Shown here: piece after piece, positions 1 to 8,671 of the stretch
How the letters are laid out: each line of letters starts with the position of its first letter
Position numbering within the stretch: position 1 is the stretch's first letter
From: Promicromonospora citrea
GTDB taxonomy: Bacteria > Actinomycetota > Actinomycetes > Actinomycetales > Cellulomonadaceae
Reading direction: 5' to 3'
DNA length: 36,019 bases
NCBI RefSeq assembly: GCF_013004695.1
Contig: NZ_JABEMG010000036.1
Coordinates: 1-36,019, forward strand
The notes under the pieces: generated by a model
Database searches by the model: none
What the model was told of the DNA's origin: nothing
The model's input: the letters and a program-made list of their open reading frames with translations, nothing else
Made by a program: the position numbers and the translations under genes

Positions 1-615
1 GGCCGTGCCGTCCTCCGTGCCGCCCGCCGCGAGCGTGGCGTCGGCCCCGGCCACCGCGGGGGCGTCGGCGCTCGCCTCCCCCGGCGTGGCGGACGGCTCA
101 GGGCTCTCGTCGGGCGGCGGGGCGGACGGCGCTCCCGCCGTCACCACGAGCACCGGCGCCGGCCGCTCGAGGTCGTCGTGCCCCGCGCCGTCCTCCGCGA
201 CCTCCGTCCAGGCGGCCTCGCCCTCGAGGCAGCGCTGCACGACGGGTAGGACGAGCGTCGCGCCCTCCTCGTCGGGCAGCCGGAGCGACAGCTCGACCTC
301 GGCGTGCTCGCCGTCGGGCAGCGGCTCGTCGGTGGTCCAGGTCAGCGCGTCCGCGGTCTGTTCGACGGCCCAGCGGTCCGTGTCCGCCGCGGTCACCTCG
401 CGCACGCCGTCGGGCAGGCGCAGGGACAGCGCGCGGGTGGCCGACCCCGCGCAGCCGTGCGGCACCTCGACCGTGAGTACGGCGACGGCGCCCGCGGCGG
501 TGGTCGACGGCGTGACGGTCACGTGGGCCGACGCCGGCCCGGCCCCGACGGCCACGAGGGCGGCGGCGGCCAGCCCGGACAGGGCCGCACGTCGGACGAC
601 GGTGGTGCTCCTCAT
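1..615 (-). CDS. YcnI-like (DUF1775) copper-binding exported protein, 3' end cut by window edge
   Basis: The visible part is 205 codons read leftward from an ATG at 613-615 and runs off the window. Residues 1-30 form a signal peptide (MRSTTVVRR, a hydrophobic stretch, then PASA) ending just before His-Val-Thr-Val, so the mature protein would start with histidine. The DUF1775/YcnI family is known to bind copper through that N-terminal His. The folded domain (about residues 31-160) contains two cysteines (in PHGCAG and QRCLEG) and conserved Trp residues. It is followed by a Pro/Ala/Glu-rich linker, in which the window ends. The family usually has a C-terminal membrane helix and sits near CopC/CopD genes, but both lie out of view. 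The divergent neighbour is a tautomerase 209 bases away. The family call is strong; the copper role is family knowledge. Confidence 0.85.
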   Translation of the reverse strand, partial: MRSTTVVRRAALSGLAAAALVAVGAGPASAHVTVTPSTTAAGAVAVLTVEVPHGCAGSATRALSLRLPDGVREVTAADTDRWAVEQTADALTWTTDEPLPDGEHAEVELSLRLPDEEGATLVLPVVQRCLEGEAAWTEVAEDGAGHDDLERPAPVLVVTAGAPSAPPPDESPEPSATPGEASADAPAVAGADATLAAGGTEDGTA

Positions 616-824
616 CGAACTCTCCGTCTCTGCGGTCTCCGACGGGCCGGAGACGGCCCGCTCACCCAATCAGCGGGCCGAACCGCTGTCAAGAATGTGA
701 ACTAGTGGGGTCCGAACCGTTTACTCCGCCCCGGCCCCCGCGTACGGTGGTTCACGTCACCGAACCAAGGTCGGCTCCGTGAACACGGACTGCGTCCGAC
801 CCGACCCCCCACCGGAGGGAAGAC

Positions 825-1049
825 ATGCCCAACATCACCGTCGAGCTGCTCCGCGGCCGCACGATCGAGCAGCGCCGCGAGTTCGCCAAGGCCGTGGCCG
901 ACAGCGCCGTCGAGATCCTGGGCGCCCGGCGCCAGGACGTCCGCATGGTCTTCACCGAGATCACCCCCGACATCGTCGCCAACGGCGGCGTGCTGGCCAG
1001 CGAGGACGAGAGCCGCGCCGGCGTGGTCGCGGCGCTCGCCGACGACTGA
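825..1049 (+). CDS. 4-oxalocrotonate tautomerase family protein, 74 aa
   Basis: This is a short tautomerase-fold protein of the usual family size (60-75 residues). Removal of the initiator Met leaves Pro as residue 1 (MPNITVELLRGRT), the catalytic base of the 4-OT superfamily. The segments RGRTIEQRREFAKAVADSA and RRQDVRMVFTEI match the helix and second strand of the family. The start follows a good ribosome site (GGAGGG, about 7 bases upstream). The substrate cannot be told from sequence; members isomerise 2-hydroxydienoates, and some have dehalogenase or MIF-like activity. It faces the long oxidase gene convergently and shares a terminator with it. It is not obviously part of the sugar operon. 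Confidence 0.88.
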   Translation: MPNITVELLRGRTIEQRREFAKAVADSAVEILGARRQDVRMVFTEITPDIVANGGVLASEDESRAGVVAALADD

Positions 1050-1080
1050 GCCGCCCCTTCCGCACCGGCGCGGGACGGGC

Positions 1081-1116
1081 CCGTGGGCCCGGAGGACTCG
1101 TCCTCCGGGCCCACGG
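1081..1116. terminator. Bidirectional hairpin between tautomerase and ThuA-oxidase genes
   Basis: A perfect 16-base inverted repeat (arms 1081-1096 and 1101-1116, loop CTCG) lies between two convergent stop codons. There is no T-run, as is common in actinobacteria. It probably ends both transcripts. Confidence 0.85.
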
Positions 1117-1126
1117 CCGTTCCTCC

Positions 1127-4100
1127 CTACTTCACCCGGAGCGTCACCCGGGTCTCCGCGGCCACCACGAGGTCGCTGCCGAGGTAGGACACCGTCACGG
1201 TGACGTCCTTGCCCTTCACCTGCGGCACCTCGAACCGGACGCGCCCGTCCTCGACGGTGCCGAGCACGGTCGGGCCGTCCTTCACCACGAGCCGCACCTG
1301 TCCCGTCACCGGGACGTCGTACGGCGCGGTGAGCGAGACGTCGACGACCGTCTTCTTGTCCTTCCCCTTGCCGCTGTTCGCGGCGGAGATCTCCATCGTG
1401 GCGACCACCTTCTCGACCACGACCCGCACCGTCGACGACGACGCCGCGTGGTCGCCGTCCCCGCCGTAGCGGAGCGTGAGGTCGTGCGCGCCCGGCGGCA
1501 GCGACCGGGCCGGCAGGACGATCGTGCCCCGCCCGTCCGCGATCGTCGCGGTGCCGAGCACCTCGGTGCCGTCCCGCAGCTCGACCTCGCCGGTGGCCGT
1601 GTCGGGCGACACGGCCAGCGAGACCGACCCCGCCGTCCCGTACACGACGGGCAGCGCGACACCAGCCACGGCCGTCGCCGTCGGCGACTTCACCGTGATC
1701 GTCACCGTGGCCACGGCGGAGCGGTCCTGCCCGTCGTCGGCGCGGTAGGTGAACACGTCCTTGCCGTTGAACCCGGCGTCGGGCGTGTAGGTGAACGAGC
1801 CGTCCGCCTCGAGGGTGACCGTGCCGTTGGCCGGCTGGGTCACCGCCGTCGCGGTGAGGACGTTGCCGTCCTCGTCGGTGTCGTTGGCCAGGACGCCGGG
1901 GGCCGGGAGCGCGAGCGGCTGACCGCCCACGGCCTGGTAGGCGTCGTTGCGCGCCACCGGCGCCGTGTTGACCGGCGGCTGCTCGGCCTCCTCGACGGTG
2001 ATCGTCACCGTCGTGGGGGCCGACGTCGCGGTGCCGTCGGACGCGCGGTAGGTGAACGTGTCCGTCCCGGAGAAGCCGGCGTCGGGCGTGTAGGTGAACG
2101 ACCCGTCCGCCGCGAGGGTGACCGCACCGTTGGCCGGCTGGGCGAGCCCCGTGGCCGTCAGGTCGTCGCCGTCCGCGTCGGTGTCGTTCGCCAGGAGGCC
2201 CGGCGCCTCGACCGACAGCGGCTCGTCCTCGACCGTTCCGTAGGCGTCGGCCGCGCCGACCGGCGCCGCGTTCACCGGCGGGCCCTCGGACAGCTCGGCG
2301 ACCTGCTCGGGCGTGAGCTCGTAGCCGAACATCCGGAACTCGTCGACGAGGCCGTCCCACCGGGCGTCCGGCCAGCTCGTCCCGCCGATCATGTTCGCCG
2401 TCGTGGACCCGTCCACGCCGACGTCACCGATGCTCACCGTGAAGTCGTCGCGCGTGGCCTGCAGCTCGCCGTCGAAGTAGATCTTGCCGACGGACCCGCT
2501 CTGGGTGAAGACCACGTGCGTCCACTCGTTCAGCGGCAGGTCGTTGCCCTGGCCGAGCACGAGACGTTCCTGGGCGCTGCCGGGCGTGCCCGGCGCCTTG
2601 AACGTCGCTGCGAAGCCGGTGGCCCCGCTGACCTGTGTGTTCGACTGCAGCAGGAAGAACGTGTCCGTGCTGCTGCCGATCTGCAGGAGCGGCACCCAGG
2701 TCGGCAGCGCGTCCGGCCGGGCCCAGAGCGAGACGCTGAACTGGTCGTCCATGCCCGCCTGGATGTCGTCGGGCAGCTCGACCTGGTTGCCGGAGCCCGA
2801 GGGGCCGCCGGGCAGGTTCACCGCCGCGCCGAACCGGCCGTCCTGCGTCCAGCCCGTCGCGCCGGAGAGCGTCGCCGCCCCGACCGAGCCGTCCAGGCCG
2901 GTGTTGGCCGCCGTGCTGCCCTCGCCCTCGTCGAAGGCGTAGTGGATGGGCGTGCCCTCGCCGGGCGGCGGCCGCTCGACCGTGTGCTCCACGGTGTGCG
3001 CGGAGTCGCGCCAGCCGTCGGCGGCCAGGAACCGCACCTCCACGTCGTGGTCGCCCGGCGAGAGCGCGACGCCGGTGAAGGTCACCGCGCCGTCGGTCAC
3101 GTCGGCCTGGCCACCCACGCGGGCGCCGTCGACCCACAGCTCCGCCACGCCGGCGGGCGCACCGCCGGACACCGCCTCGACCGCGGCGGAGACCGTCACC
3201 GGCTCGCCGAACGGCGACGGCGAGCCGGGCTCGACCGTGACCGTCGTGGTCGTGGCGACGGCGGTGCCGTCGGCGTACAGGGCCGCGACGTCGGCGTCGC
3301 CGAGCGCGGTGCTGTAGACACGCACGTCGTCCATGAGCCCGTCGTACGCCGGGTCGGGGAAGCCGTTGCGCCCCAGCCAGTTGTTCGACGTCGGCCCCAC
3401 GTCCGTCATGTCGATCGTGAGGTCGTCGCGCGACGCGACCGGCTCTCCGTCGAGGTAGAGCGTGCCCGTGGAGCCCTGGCGCGTGAACGCGACGTGGTTC
3501 CACTCGCCCGCCTCGACGTCCCGGGTCGGCGTGGCGTAGACCCGCTCCTGGAGGGCCGACCCCTTCGCCTTGAAGGTCGCCGCGAGGCCGGTGCCGCCGG
3601 GCGCGGCGTCGGTCTGCATCTGGAGCTGGAAGAAGCTGCCGGCGTCCCCGAGCCCGTCCCCGAGGTGGAACAGGCCGGTCCAGCCGGTCTTCGTGTCCGG
3701 CCGCACCCAGAACGAGGTCGTGAAGGCGTCCTCGCCCCGCAGCAGGTCGTCCGGTAGGTCGACGGCGTTGTCCGTGGCGCCGCCGGCCAGGTCGAGAGCG
3801 CCGCCGTGGACGCCGTCCTCGCTCCAGCCCGTCGCGCCTGTGAGCGTCGCCGCCCCGACGCCCGCGTCGGTGCCGCTGTTGCCCGCCCGGCTGCCCGTGC
3901 CCTCGTCGAAGGCGTAGTGCACCGGCACGTCGGAGGCGCCGGGGTCGGTCCCGGTGATCACGACGTCGTCGATCATGACGCCCGCGGCCGAGTCGCCGCC
4001 GGTGAGCGTCAGGTCGTGCGAGCGCGACTGCGCCGTGAACGTGCCGACGTACGTGCCGAACCTGGTGGTCGACGACAGGTCGGTCGGCGCGCTGAGCGTG

Positions 4101-6904
4101 GTCGACAGGTCGGCGACCGACAGGTCGGCCGTGCCGGGCGCCGTGCCCGACGACCGGCTGTCGCGTGCGTACCGCAGCGAGACGCGGTACTCGCGTCCCG
4201 GGTCGAGGCCCTTGACGGTGCGGGTCAGGCTGCCGTCGTCGCCCACCGCGAGGTGGTAGCCGGTCAGGCCGAGACCGCCCTGGCTCGACGCCGCGGCGCG
4301 GACGAGCTGGACCTCGCTGTCGACCTCCCACGGCGACATGCGGCCGTTGCCCGGCTCGACGTCCACCACGGCCGGCGGGTTGGCGGAGCGCCACTCGGCC
4401 GGGATCCGCGGGTACTCGAGCTGGTCGACGAGGTGCGGCGTGCGCACGTCCATCTCGACGGTCGGGTCGATCTGCACGATGTCGGCGACGGACGGCGTGC
4501 CGTCCTCGTCGAACACGAACAGCATGTAGGCCCCCGGCGGCGCCCAGGTGCCGTCGACCGGCGTCTCGATCGTCAGCGTGCCGCCGTCCTGCGCGAACGC
4601 CAGGTCCTGGAAGTTCTGGTCGTTGTTGAACCCGTGCGTCACCGAGCCGTTGCGGACCAGCGTGACCCGCGAGACGTCGACGTCGGCCTGCACGTCGAAG
4701 GTGCCGTCGTAACCGACCTTCTTCGGCACGCCCGTGACCTCCGGGCGCTCGGCGAGCTCCTCGCCGTCGAACAGGTAGGCCGGCGAGTAGAACTCGACGT
4801 CCGTGTAGTTGCGCGGGCCCGGCGTGCCGCCGCCGCCGACCATGACGCGGCCGTCGGGCAGGAGCAGCGCGGTCGAGTGGTAGAGGCGGGCGTGCTCGTA
4901 GGGCACGTCGACCTGCGTCCACTCCCCCGTCTCCGGGTCCCAGATCTCGGCCGTGGTGACGTAGCCACCGTTGCCGTTGTTGTCGCGCGAGCCGCCGGTG
5001 ACGATCACGTCGCCGTCGGGCAGCACCGTGGACGTCGCCCAGTGGCGCGCGTGCCGCATCGGCTCGGTCGCCTCGACCACCGGCGCGTCGGTGCCGCCGG
5101 TGATGTCGACGGTGAAGCCGGCGCGAGCGCCGTCGGGCCCGCCGCCGTTGGCCCACCAGCCACCGCCGACCTGCAGGATCTTGCCGGGGCGGTACATGGT
5201 CGCCGTCGACGTGGCGCCCACGGGGTTGCCGAGCGCACCCTGGTTCGCGACGTCGGAGGGCAGCGTGCCGCGCAGGGTGATCTCGCCGTCGCCCGAGGGG
5301 TCGAGCTCGAACATCTGCGTGCCGGTGATGGTGAAGACGTTGCCGTTGCCCGGCGCCACGAAGGCCCGCGGGTACCACCAGCGGTTCTCGTCCGGCCCGT
5401 TGCCGCCCCCGCCGTCGCCGTACGCGGCCGCGCTGGTGGCGCCCTCCAGGAGCTTCCAGGAGCTGCCCTCGTCCGGCGTGTAGAGCTCGGGCGTCAGCAC
5501 GCCCGGGCCGCCCGGGCCACCCTTGAGGCTGCCGCCCTGCACGACGACGGAGCCGTCCGGCAGGGTGGTGCCGGTCGGGTACCAGCGCGGGTAGTTCATC
5601 GGCGCCTCGGTGCGCAGGCCCTGGTTGGTGGTCCAGCTCGTGACGCCGATGGCGCCGTCGTTCGGCGCGTTGCCGCCCAGGCCGTCGTCACCGCCCACGG
5701 TCATCGTGGCGCGCCGGTGCGGCATCTGGACCTGCATGGAGCAGAACAGGTCGGTGTAGGTCGTGTTCGCCACGAGCCCCGACGTGACGTTGGCGGGCGT
5801 GCGCTCCTCGGCCGGGTCCCAGATGTCGATCTCCATCTGGCCGCCCTGGACCACGCACGAGTTGCCGAAGAAGTCGTACGGCGTGCCGTCGGTGCAGCCC
5901 GACGAGACGCTGCCGAAGGACTGGACCTTGCCGTCCGAGGTCAGCGCCGCGTTGATCGGCACCAGCGGCCACGGCGTCACGCCGCTCCACGCGCCCTGCT
6001 CCGCCTTGCTCGGCGGGGAGCAGTCGGCGGGCAGCAGCCCGGCCGCGTACGCGAGGCCGTTCTTCATCTGCGTGCGGATGGGCGCCTCGGCGTAGGCCGT
6101 CCCCTCGTGGCCCATGCCGGAGTACCACGACCGGCCCTCGTCGATCTCCTGGCACCAGGTGATCGGGTGGCTCGTGCCGTTGTGGCCCATGCCGTAGGAG
6201 GTCTCGTCCGCCTCGAGCAGCGTGCGGACGTTCGGGGCCGGGTTGACCAGCCAGTCGTACCACTCGTCGCTGCGCGTGAAGTCGTCCGGGAGCCCCTGGG
6301 TCAGCGGGTGCGAGGTGTCCTTGACCACGACCCGGCCCGGCCGTACGGCCGGGTCCTCGGGGTGGCCCTCGGACATCGCGCCGACGAGCCGGGCGTAGAA
6401 GGGGTTCACGTCATGCTCGCTCTGGCCCACGGACCAGCCGGCGTAGTGCATGCCCATGTAGCCGCCGCCGCCGCGGATGTAGCTCTCCAGGGCCGCGCGC
6501 TGGTTCACGTCGAACAGCACGCCACCGGTCTGCGCGAAGACGACGGCGTCCTTCGTCGCGAGGTTCTCGGTCGTGAACGCCGCGGCGTTCTCGGTCTCCT
6601 CGATCTCCACCGGCTGGTCGTACTCGGTGCCGAGCTGGTCCGCGAGGTCGCGCACGGCCTGCCGGGCCTGCACGTGGGACGCGTGGAAGTTGGGCTTGTA
6701 GAACAGCAGGACGCGCAGGACTCCGTCGTCCACGGAGCCGACGGCGGCCGCTGCGCTCTCGGCGGGTGCCGCCTGGGCGACGCCGGCGAGCGGCGAGCCG
6801 AGGAGCACGGCTGCCAGGAGGGCGGCGAGCCCGGCCCGGCGGCGTCCGGGTACACGGCGTCCGGGTAGATGGTGGCGCCGGTCAGGTCTGCGTAACAGGT
6901 TCAT
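1127..6904 (-). CDS. Secreted ThuA / copper-radical oxidase (galactose-oxidase type) / LamG / Ig multidomain protein, 1925 aa
   Basis: A twin-Arg-rich signal peptide covers residues 1-45. A ThuA domain (GATase1-like) lies at about 63-295, with HPLTQGLPDDF and WYSGMGHEG. Residues 310-815 are a kelch propeller plus DUF1929 C-terminal domain of the galactose/glyoxal oxidase class. Every radical-copper residue can be placed: Cys388 (LFCSM) and Tyr442 (PRWYPT) for the Cys-Tyr cofactor, Tyr675-His676 (RLYHS) and His757 (SVTHGFN). An unassigned beta region follows (about 840-985), then LamG 1 (995-1210), an Ig-like domain, LamG 2 (1319-1540), two tandem cadherin-like/Big_9 repeats (1543-1744) and two Ig-like domains. 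No LPXTG or C-terminal membrane helix is present, so it should be released. It follows the aldehyde dehydrogenase by 197 bases and may be read from the kdu operon or its own promoter. Expected chemistry is O2-dependent oxidation of an alcohol to an aldehyde plus H2O2; the substrate is unknown. Confidence 0.9.
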   Translation of the reverse strand: MNLLRRPDRRHHLPGRRVPGRRRAGLAALLAAVLLGSPLAGVAQAAPAESAAAAVGSVDDGVLRVLLFYKPNFHASHVQARQAVRDLADQLGTEYDQPVEIEETENAAAFTTENLATKDAVVFAQTGGVLFDVNQRAALESYIRGGGGYMGMHYAGWSVGQSEHDVNPFYARLVGAMSEGHPEDPAVRPGRVVVKDTSHPLTQGLPDDFTRSDEWYDWLVNPAPNVRTLLEADETSYGMGHNGTSHPITWCQEIDEGRSWYSGMGHEGTAYAEAPIRTQMKNGLAYAAGLLPADCSPPSKAEQGAWSGVTPWPLVPINAALTSDGKVQSFGSVSSGCTDGTPYDFFGNSCVVQGGQMEIDIWDPAEERTPANVTSGLVANTTYTDLFCSMQVQMPHRRATMTVGGDDGLGGNAPNDGAIGVTSWTTNQGLRTEAPMNYPRWYPTGTTLPDGSVVVQGGSLKGGPGGPGVLTPELYTPDEGSSWKLLEGATSAAAYGDGGGGNGPDENRWWYPRAFVAPGNGNVFTITGTQMFELDPSGDGEITLRGTLPSDVANQGALGNPVGATSTATMYRPGKILQVGGGWWANGGGPDGARAGFTVDITGGTDAPVVEATEPMRHARHWATSTVLPDGDVIVTGGSRDNNGNGGYVTTAEIWDPETGEWTQVDVPYEHARLYHSTALLLPDGRVMVGGGGTPGPRNYTDVEFYSPAYLFDGEELAERPEVTGVPKKVGYDGTFDVQADVDVSRVTLVRNGSVTHGFNNDQNFQDLAFAQDGGTLTIETPVDGTWAPPGAYMLFVFDEDGTPSVADIVQIDPTVEMDVRTPHLVDQLEYPRIPAEWRSANPPAVVDVEPGNGRMSPWEVDSEVQLVRAAASSQGGLGLTGYHLAVGDDGSLTRTVKGLDPGREYRVSLRYARDSRSSGTAPGTADLSVADLSTTLSAPTDLSSTTRFGTYVGTFTAQSRSHDLTLTGGDSAAGVMIDDVVITGTDPGASDVPVHYAFDEGTGSRAGNSGTDAGVGAATLTGATGWSEDGVHGGALDLAGGATDNAVDLPDDLLRGEDAFTTSFWVRPDTKTGWTGLFHLGDGLGDAGSFFQLQMQTDAAPGGTGLAATFKAKGSALQERVYATPTRDVEAGEWNHVAFTRQGSTGTLYLDGEPVASRDDLTIDMTDVGPTSNNWLGRNGFPDPAYDGLMDDVRVYSTALGDADVAALYADGTAVATTTTVTVEPGSPSPFGEPVTVSAAVEAVSGGAPAGVAELWVDGARVGGQADVTDGAVTFTGVALSPGDHDVEVRFLAADGWRDSAHTVEHTVERPPPGEGTPIHYAFDEGEGSTAANTGLDGSVGAATLSGATGWTQDGRFGAAVNLPGGPSGSGNQVELPDDIQAGMDDQFSVSLWARPDALPTWVPLLQIGSSTDTFFLLQSNTQVSGATGFAATFKAPGTPGSAQERLVLGQGNDLPLNEWTHVVFTQSGSVGKIYFDGELQATRDDFTVSIGDVGVDGSTTANMIGGTSWPDARWDGLVDEFRMFGYELTPEQVAELSEGPPVNAAPVGAADAYGTVEDEPLSVEAPGLLANDTDADGDDLTATGLAQPANGAVTLAADGSFTYTPDAGFSGTDTFTYRASDGTATSAPTTVTITVEEAEQPPVNTAPVARNDAYQAVGGQPLALPAPGVLANDTDEDGNVLTATAVTQPANGTVTLEADGSFTYTPDAGFNGKDVFTYRADDGQDRSAVATVTITVKSPTATAVAGVALPVVYGTAGSVSLAVSPDTATGEVELRDGTEVLGTATIADGRGTIVLPARSLPPGAHDLTLRYGGDGDHAASSSTVRVVVEKVVATMEISAANSGKGKDKKTVVDVSLTAPYDVPVTGQVRLVVKDGPTVLGTVEDGRVRFEVPQVKGKDVTVTVSYLGSDLVVAAETRVTLRVK
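1673..2278 (-). repeat. Two tandem cadherin-like (Big_9) coding repeats, 101 codons each
   Basis: Within the ThuA-oxidase gene, residues 1543-1643 and 1644-1744 are near-copies. Each starts PVN.APV and contains LANDTD.DG, QPANG.VTL and GSFTYTPDAGF. The pattern is a recent internal duplication typical of extended stalks in secreted proteins. Confidence 0.85.
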
Positions 6905-7078
6905 CGTTGATCCCTTGTCACAGGTGGGGGCACGGGGGGGTGGTGCTGGTGGTGCTCGGGTGGTGCGCCGGGCGCGCGGGCACGGCCCGGCCGGCCGATC
7001 CCCCGCCCCGAGGTCGGCCGACCGGACCTGCGCGCCCGGTGTCTTGCCTGTCGTCCTGCCTGTCGTCTCCTGTCAGAG

Positions 7079-7095
7079 CGGCGCCGGCGGCGCCG
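7079..7095. terminator. Small GC hairpin just after the aldehyde dehydrogenase stop
   Basis: Arms CGGCGCC (7079-7085) and GGCGCCG (7089-7095) flank a GGC loop six bases beyond the ALDH stop codon. It may attenuate read-through into the oxidase gene. The rest of the 197-base gap (6905-7101) holds three CCTGTCGT-like repeats near 7046-7076 and G-rich sequence, with no clear promoter. Confidence 0.4.
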
Positions 7096-7101
7096 CCGGG
7101 C

Positions 7102-8604
7102 TCATCGCAGCTCTGCGATGACCGTCTTGAGCTCCGTGTAGTCGTCGAGGCCGAACGAGCCGAGCTCGCGGCCCCAGCCGGACTGCTTGTAGCCGCCGCG
7201 CGGGAGCGTGACGTCGTCGGCGTGCCAGGTGTTCAGCCAGACCGTGCCGGCGCGCAGCCTGCTGCCGACCCGGTGGGCCGTGCTCAGGTCGCGCGACCAG
7301 ACGCCGGCGGCCAGGCCGTAGACCGTGTTGTTGGCGGCCGCGACGACCTCGTCCTCGCTGTCGAAGGGCACGGCCGTGATGACCGGGCCGAAGATCTCGT
7401 CGGTCTGCACGGCCATGTCCTCGGTGACGTCGGTGATGAGCGTCGGCGAGAAGAACCAGCCGCGGTCGGCCGCCGGGTCGGGGCTGCCCGCCGCGAGCGT
7501 CGCGCCGTCCGCCACCGCGCCGCGCACGTAGCCCATGACCTTCTCGTGCTGCTCCTGCGAGACGAGCGGGCCCATGGTCGTGGCCGGGTCGAACGCGTCG
7601 CCCACCCGGATCGCCTTGGCCGCGGCGGCCACGCCCTCGACCACCTCGTCGAACACCGCGCGCTGGACGTACAGGCGCGAGCCGTTGACGCAGCACTGGC
7701 CCTCGTTGAAGTACCCGGCCAGGGCGGCTCCGGCGATCGCGGCGTCGAGGTCGGCGTCCGCGAAGATGATGTTGGGCGCCTTGCCGCCGAGCTCGAGCGA
7801 GACCTTCTTGAGGTTGCGCGAGGCGCCGGCCGCGATCTTCTTGCCGACCTCGGTGCTGCCGGTGAACGCGACCTTGTCGACGCCGTCGTGGTCGACGAGC
7901 GCGGCGCCCGCGTCCCCGAAGCCCGGCAGCACGTTGACGACGCCGGCGGGCAGGCCCGCCTCGAGCAGGAGCTCGCCGAGCCGCAGCGCCGTCAGCGGCG
8001 TCTGCTCCGCGGGCTTGAGCACGACCGTGTTGCCCGCCGTGATCGACGGGATGATCTTGAACGCGGCCATGGTGAGCGGGAAGTTCCACGGCACGATGCC
8101 CGCGACGACGCCGATCGGCTCGCGCCGCGTGTAGGCGTGGAAGTCCTTGCCGGGCACCGACATCGGGATCGTCGTGCCCTCCATCTTCGTGGCCCAGCCG
8201 GCGAAGTAGCGGAACAGCTCGGCGGCGACGCCGACGTCGCCGCGCGCGGACGCGAGGCTCTTGCCGTTGTCCAGCGACTCGAGCTGCGCGAACTCCTCGG
8301 TGCGCTCCTCGATCATGTCGCCGACGCGCCACAGCAGGTGCGAGCGGTCCCGCGGGCTCATCCGCGACCACGGGGAGCCGGCCTCGAACGCGTTCCGGGC
8401 GGCGGTGACCGCGCGGTCGGCGTCGACCGCGGACGCCTGGGCGACCTCGGTCAGCACCTCCTCGGTCGCGGGGTTGACCGTCGCGAACGTCCGGCCGTCC
8501 TTCGCGTCCACCCGCTCGCCGTCGATCAGGAGCTGCTGAGGCGAGGAGAGGAACGCGGAGACGGCGGGCAGGAGCTGGGGCTTCTCGGGCAGGTTCTCGG
8601 ACAT
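7102..8604 (-). CDS. NAD(P)-dependent aldehyde dehydrogenase, 500 aa
   Basis: This is a full-length ALDH-superfamily enzyme that oxidises an aldehyde to a carboxylate in the cytosol. The oxyanion Asn174 is in PWNFP, the glycine motif FTGSTEVG is at 247-254, the general base Glu271 is in LELGGK, and the catalytic Cys305 is in GQCCVNGSR. It ends with the usual GGYKQSGWGRE segment. There is no signal peptide. The start has GGAAGG five bases upstream. Family resemblance is to betaine/lactaldehyde/general ALDHs, so the substrate is open. It is co-directional with a CUT2 importer 68 bases upstream and precedes the secreted copper-radical oxidase, so an aldehyde made by that oxidase is an attractive but unproven substrate. 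Confidence 0.93.
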   Translation of the reverse strand: MSENLPEKPQLLPAVSAFLSSPQQLLIDGERVDAKDGRTFATVNPATEEVLTEVAQASAVDADRAVTAARNAFEAGSPWSRMSPRDRSHLLWRVGDMIEERTEEFAQLESLDNGKSLASARGDVGVAAELFRYFAGWATKMEGTTIPMSVPGKDFHAYTRREPIGVVAGIVPWNFPLTMAAFKIIPSITAGNTVVLKPAEQTPLTALRLGELLLEAGLPAGVVNVLPGFGDAGAALVDHDGVDKVAFTGSTEVGKKIAAGASRNLKKVSLELGGKAPNIIFADADLDAAIAGAALAGYFNEGQCCVNGSRLYVQRAVFDEVVEGVAAAAKAIRVGDAFDPATTMGPLVSQEQHEKVMGYVRGAVADGATLAAGSPDPAADRGWFFSPTLITDVTEDMAVQTDEIFGPVITAVPFDSEDEVVAAANNTVYGLAAGVWSRDLSTAHRVGSRLRAGTVWLNTWHADDVTLPRGGYKQSGWGRELGSFGLDDYTELKTVIAELR

Positions 8605-8671
8605 GGGGGCCTTCCGTGTGAGGTCGGTCGGGAGTGGGGCCGGTGGGCTGGACGGGTGGACGGGTGGACGA

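Noticed and set aside
695-703. ATGTGAACT, like the kdu operator repeat, upstream of ycnI and the tautomerase
   Set aside because: Single copy without the 19-base partner or a promoter match; likely chance.
2424-5378. 984-codon minus-strand frame within the oxidase gene
   Set aside because: Different frame of the same gene with Arg-rich composition; the domain-bearing frame is the other one.
779-6868. Very long plus-strand open frames (779-3757 and 3806-6868) opposite the ThuA-oxidase gene
   Set aside because: They are Arg/Ala/Gly/His-rich with no domains and no ribosome sites, while the minus strand encodes clear domains; they are GC shadows.
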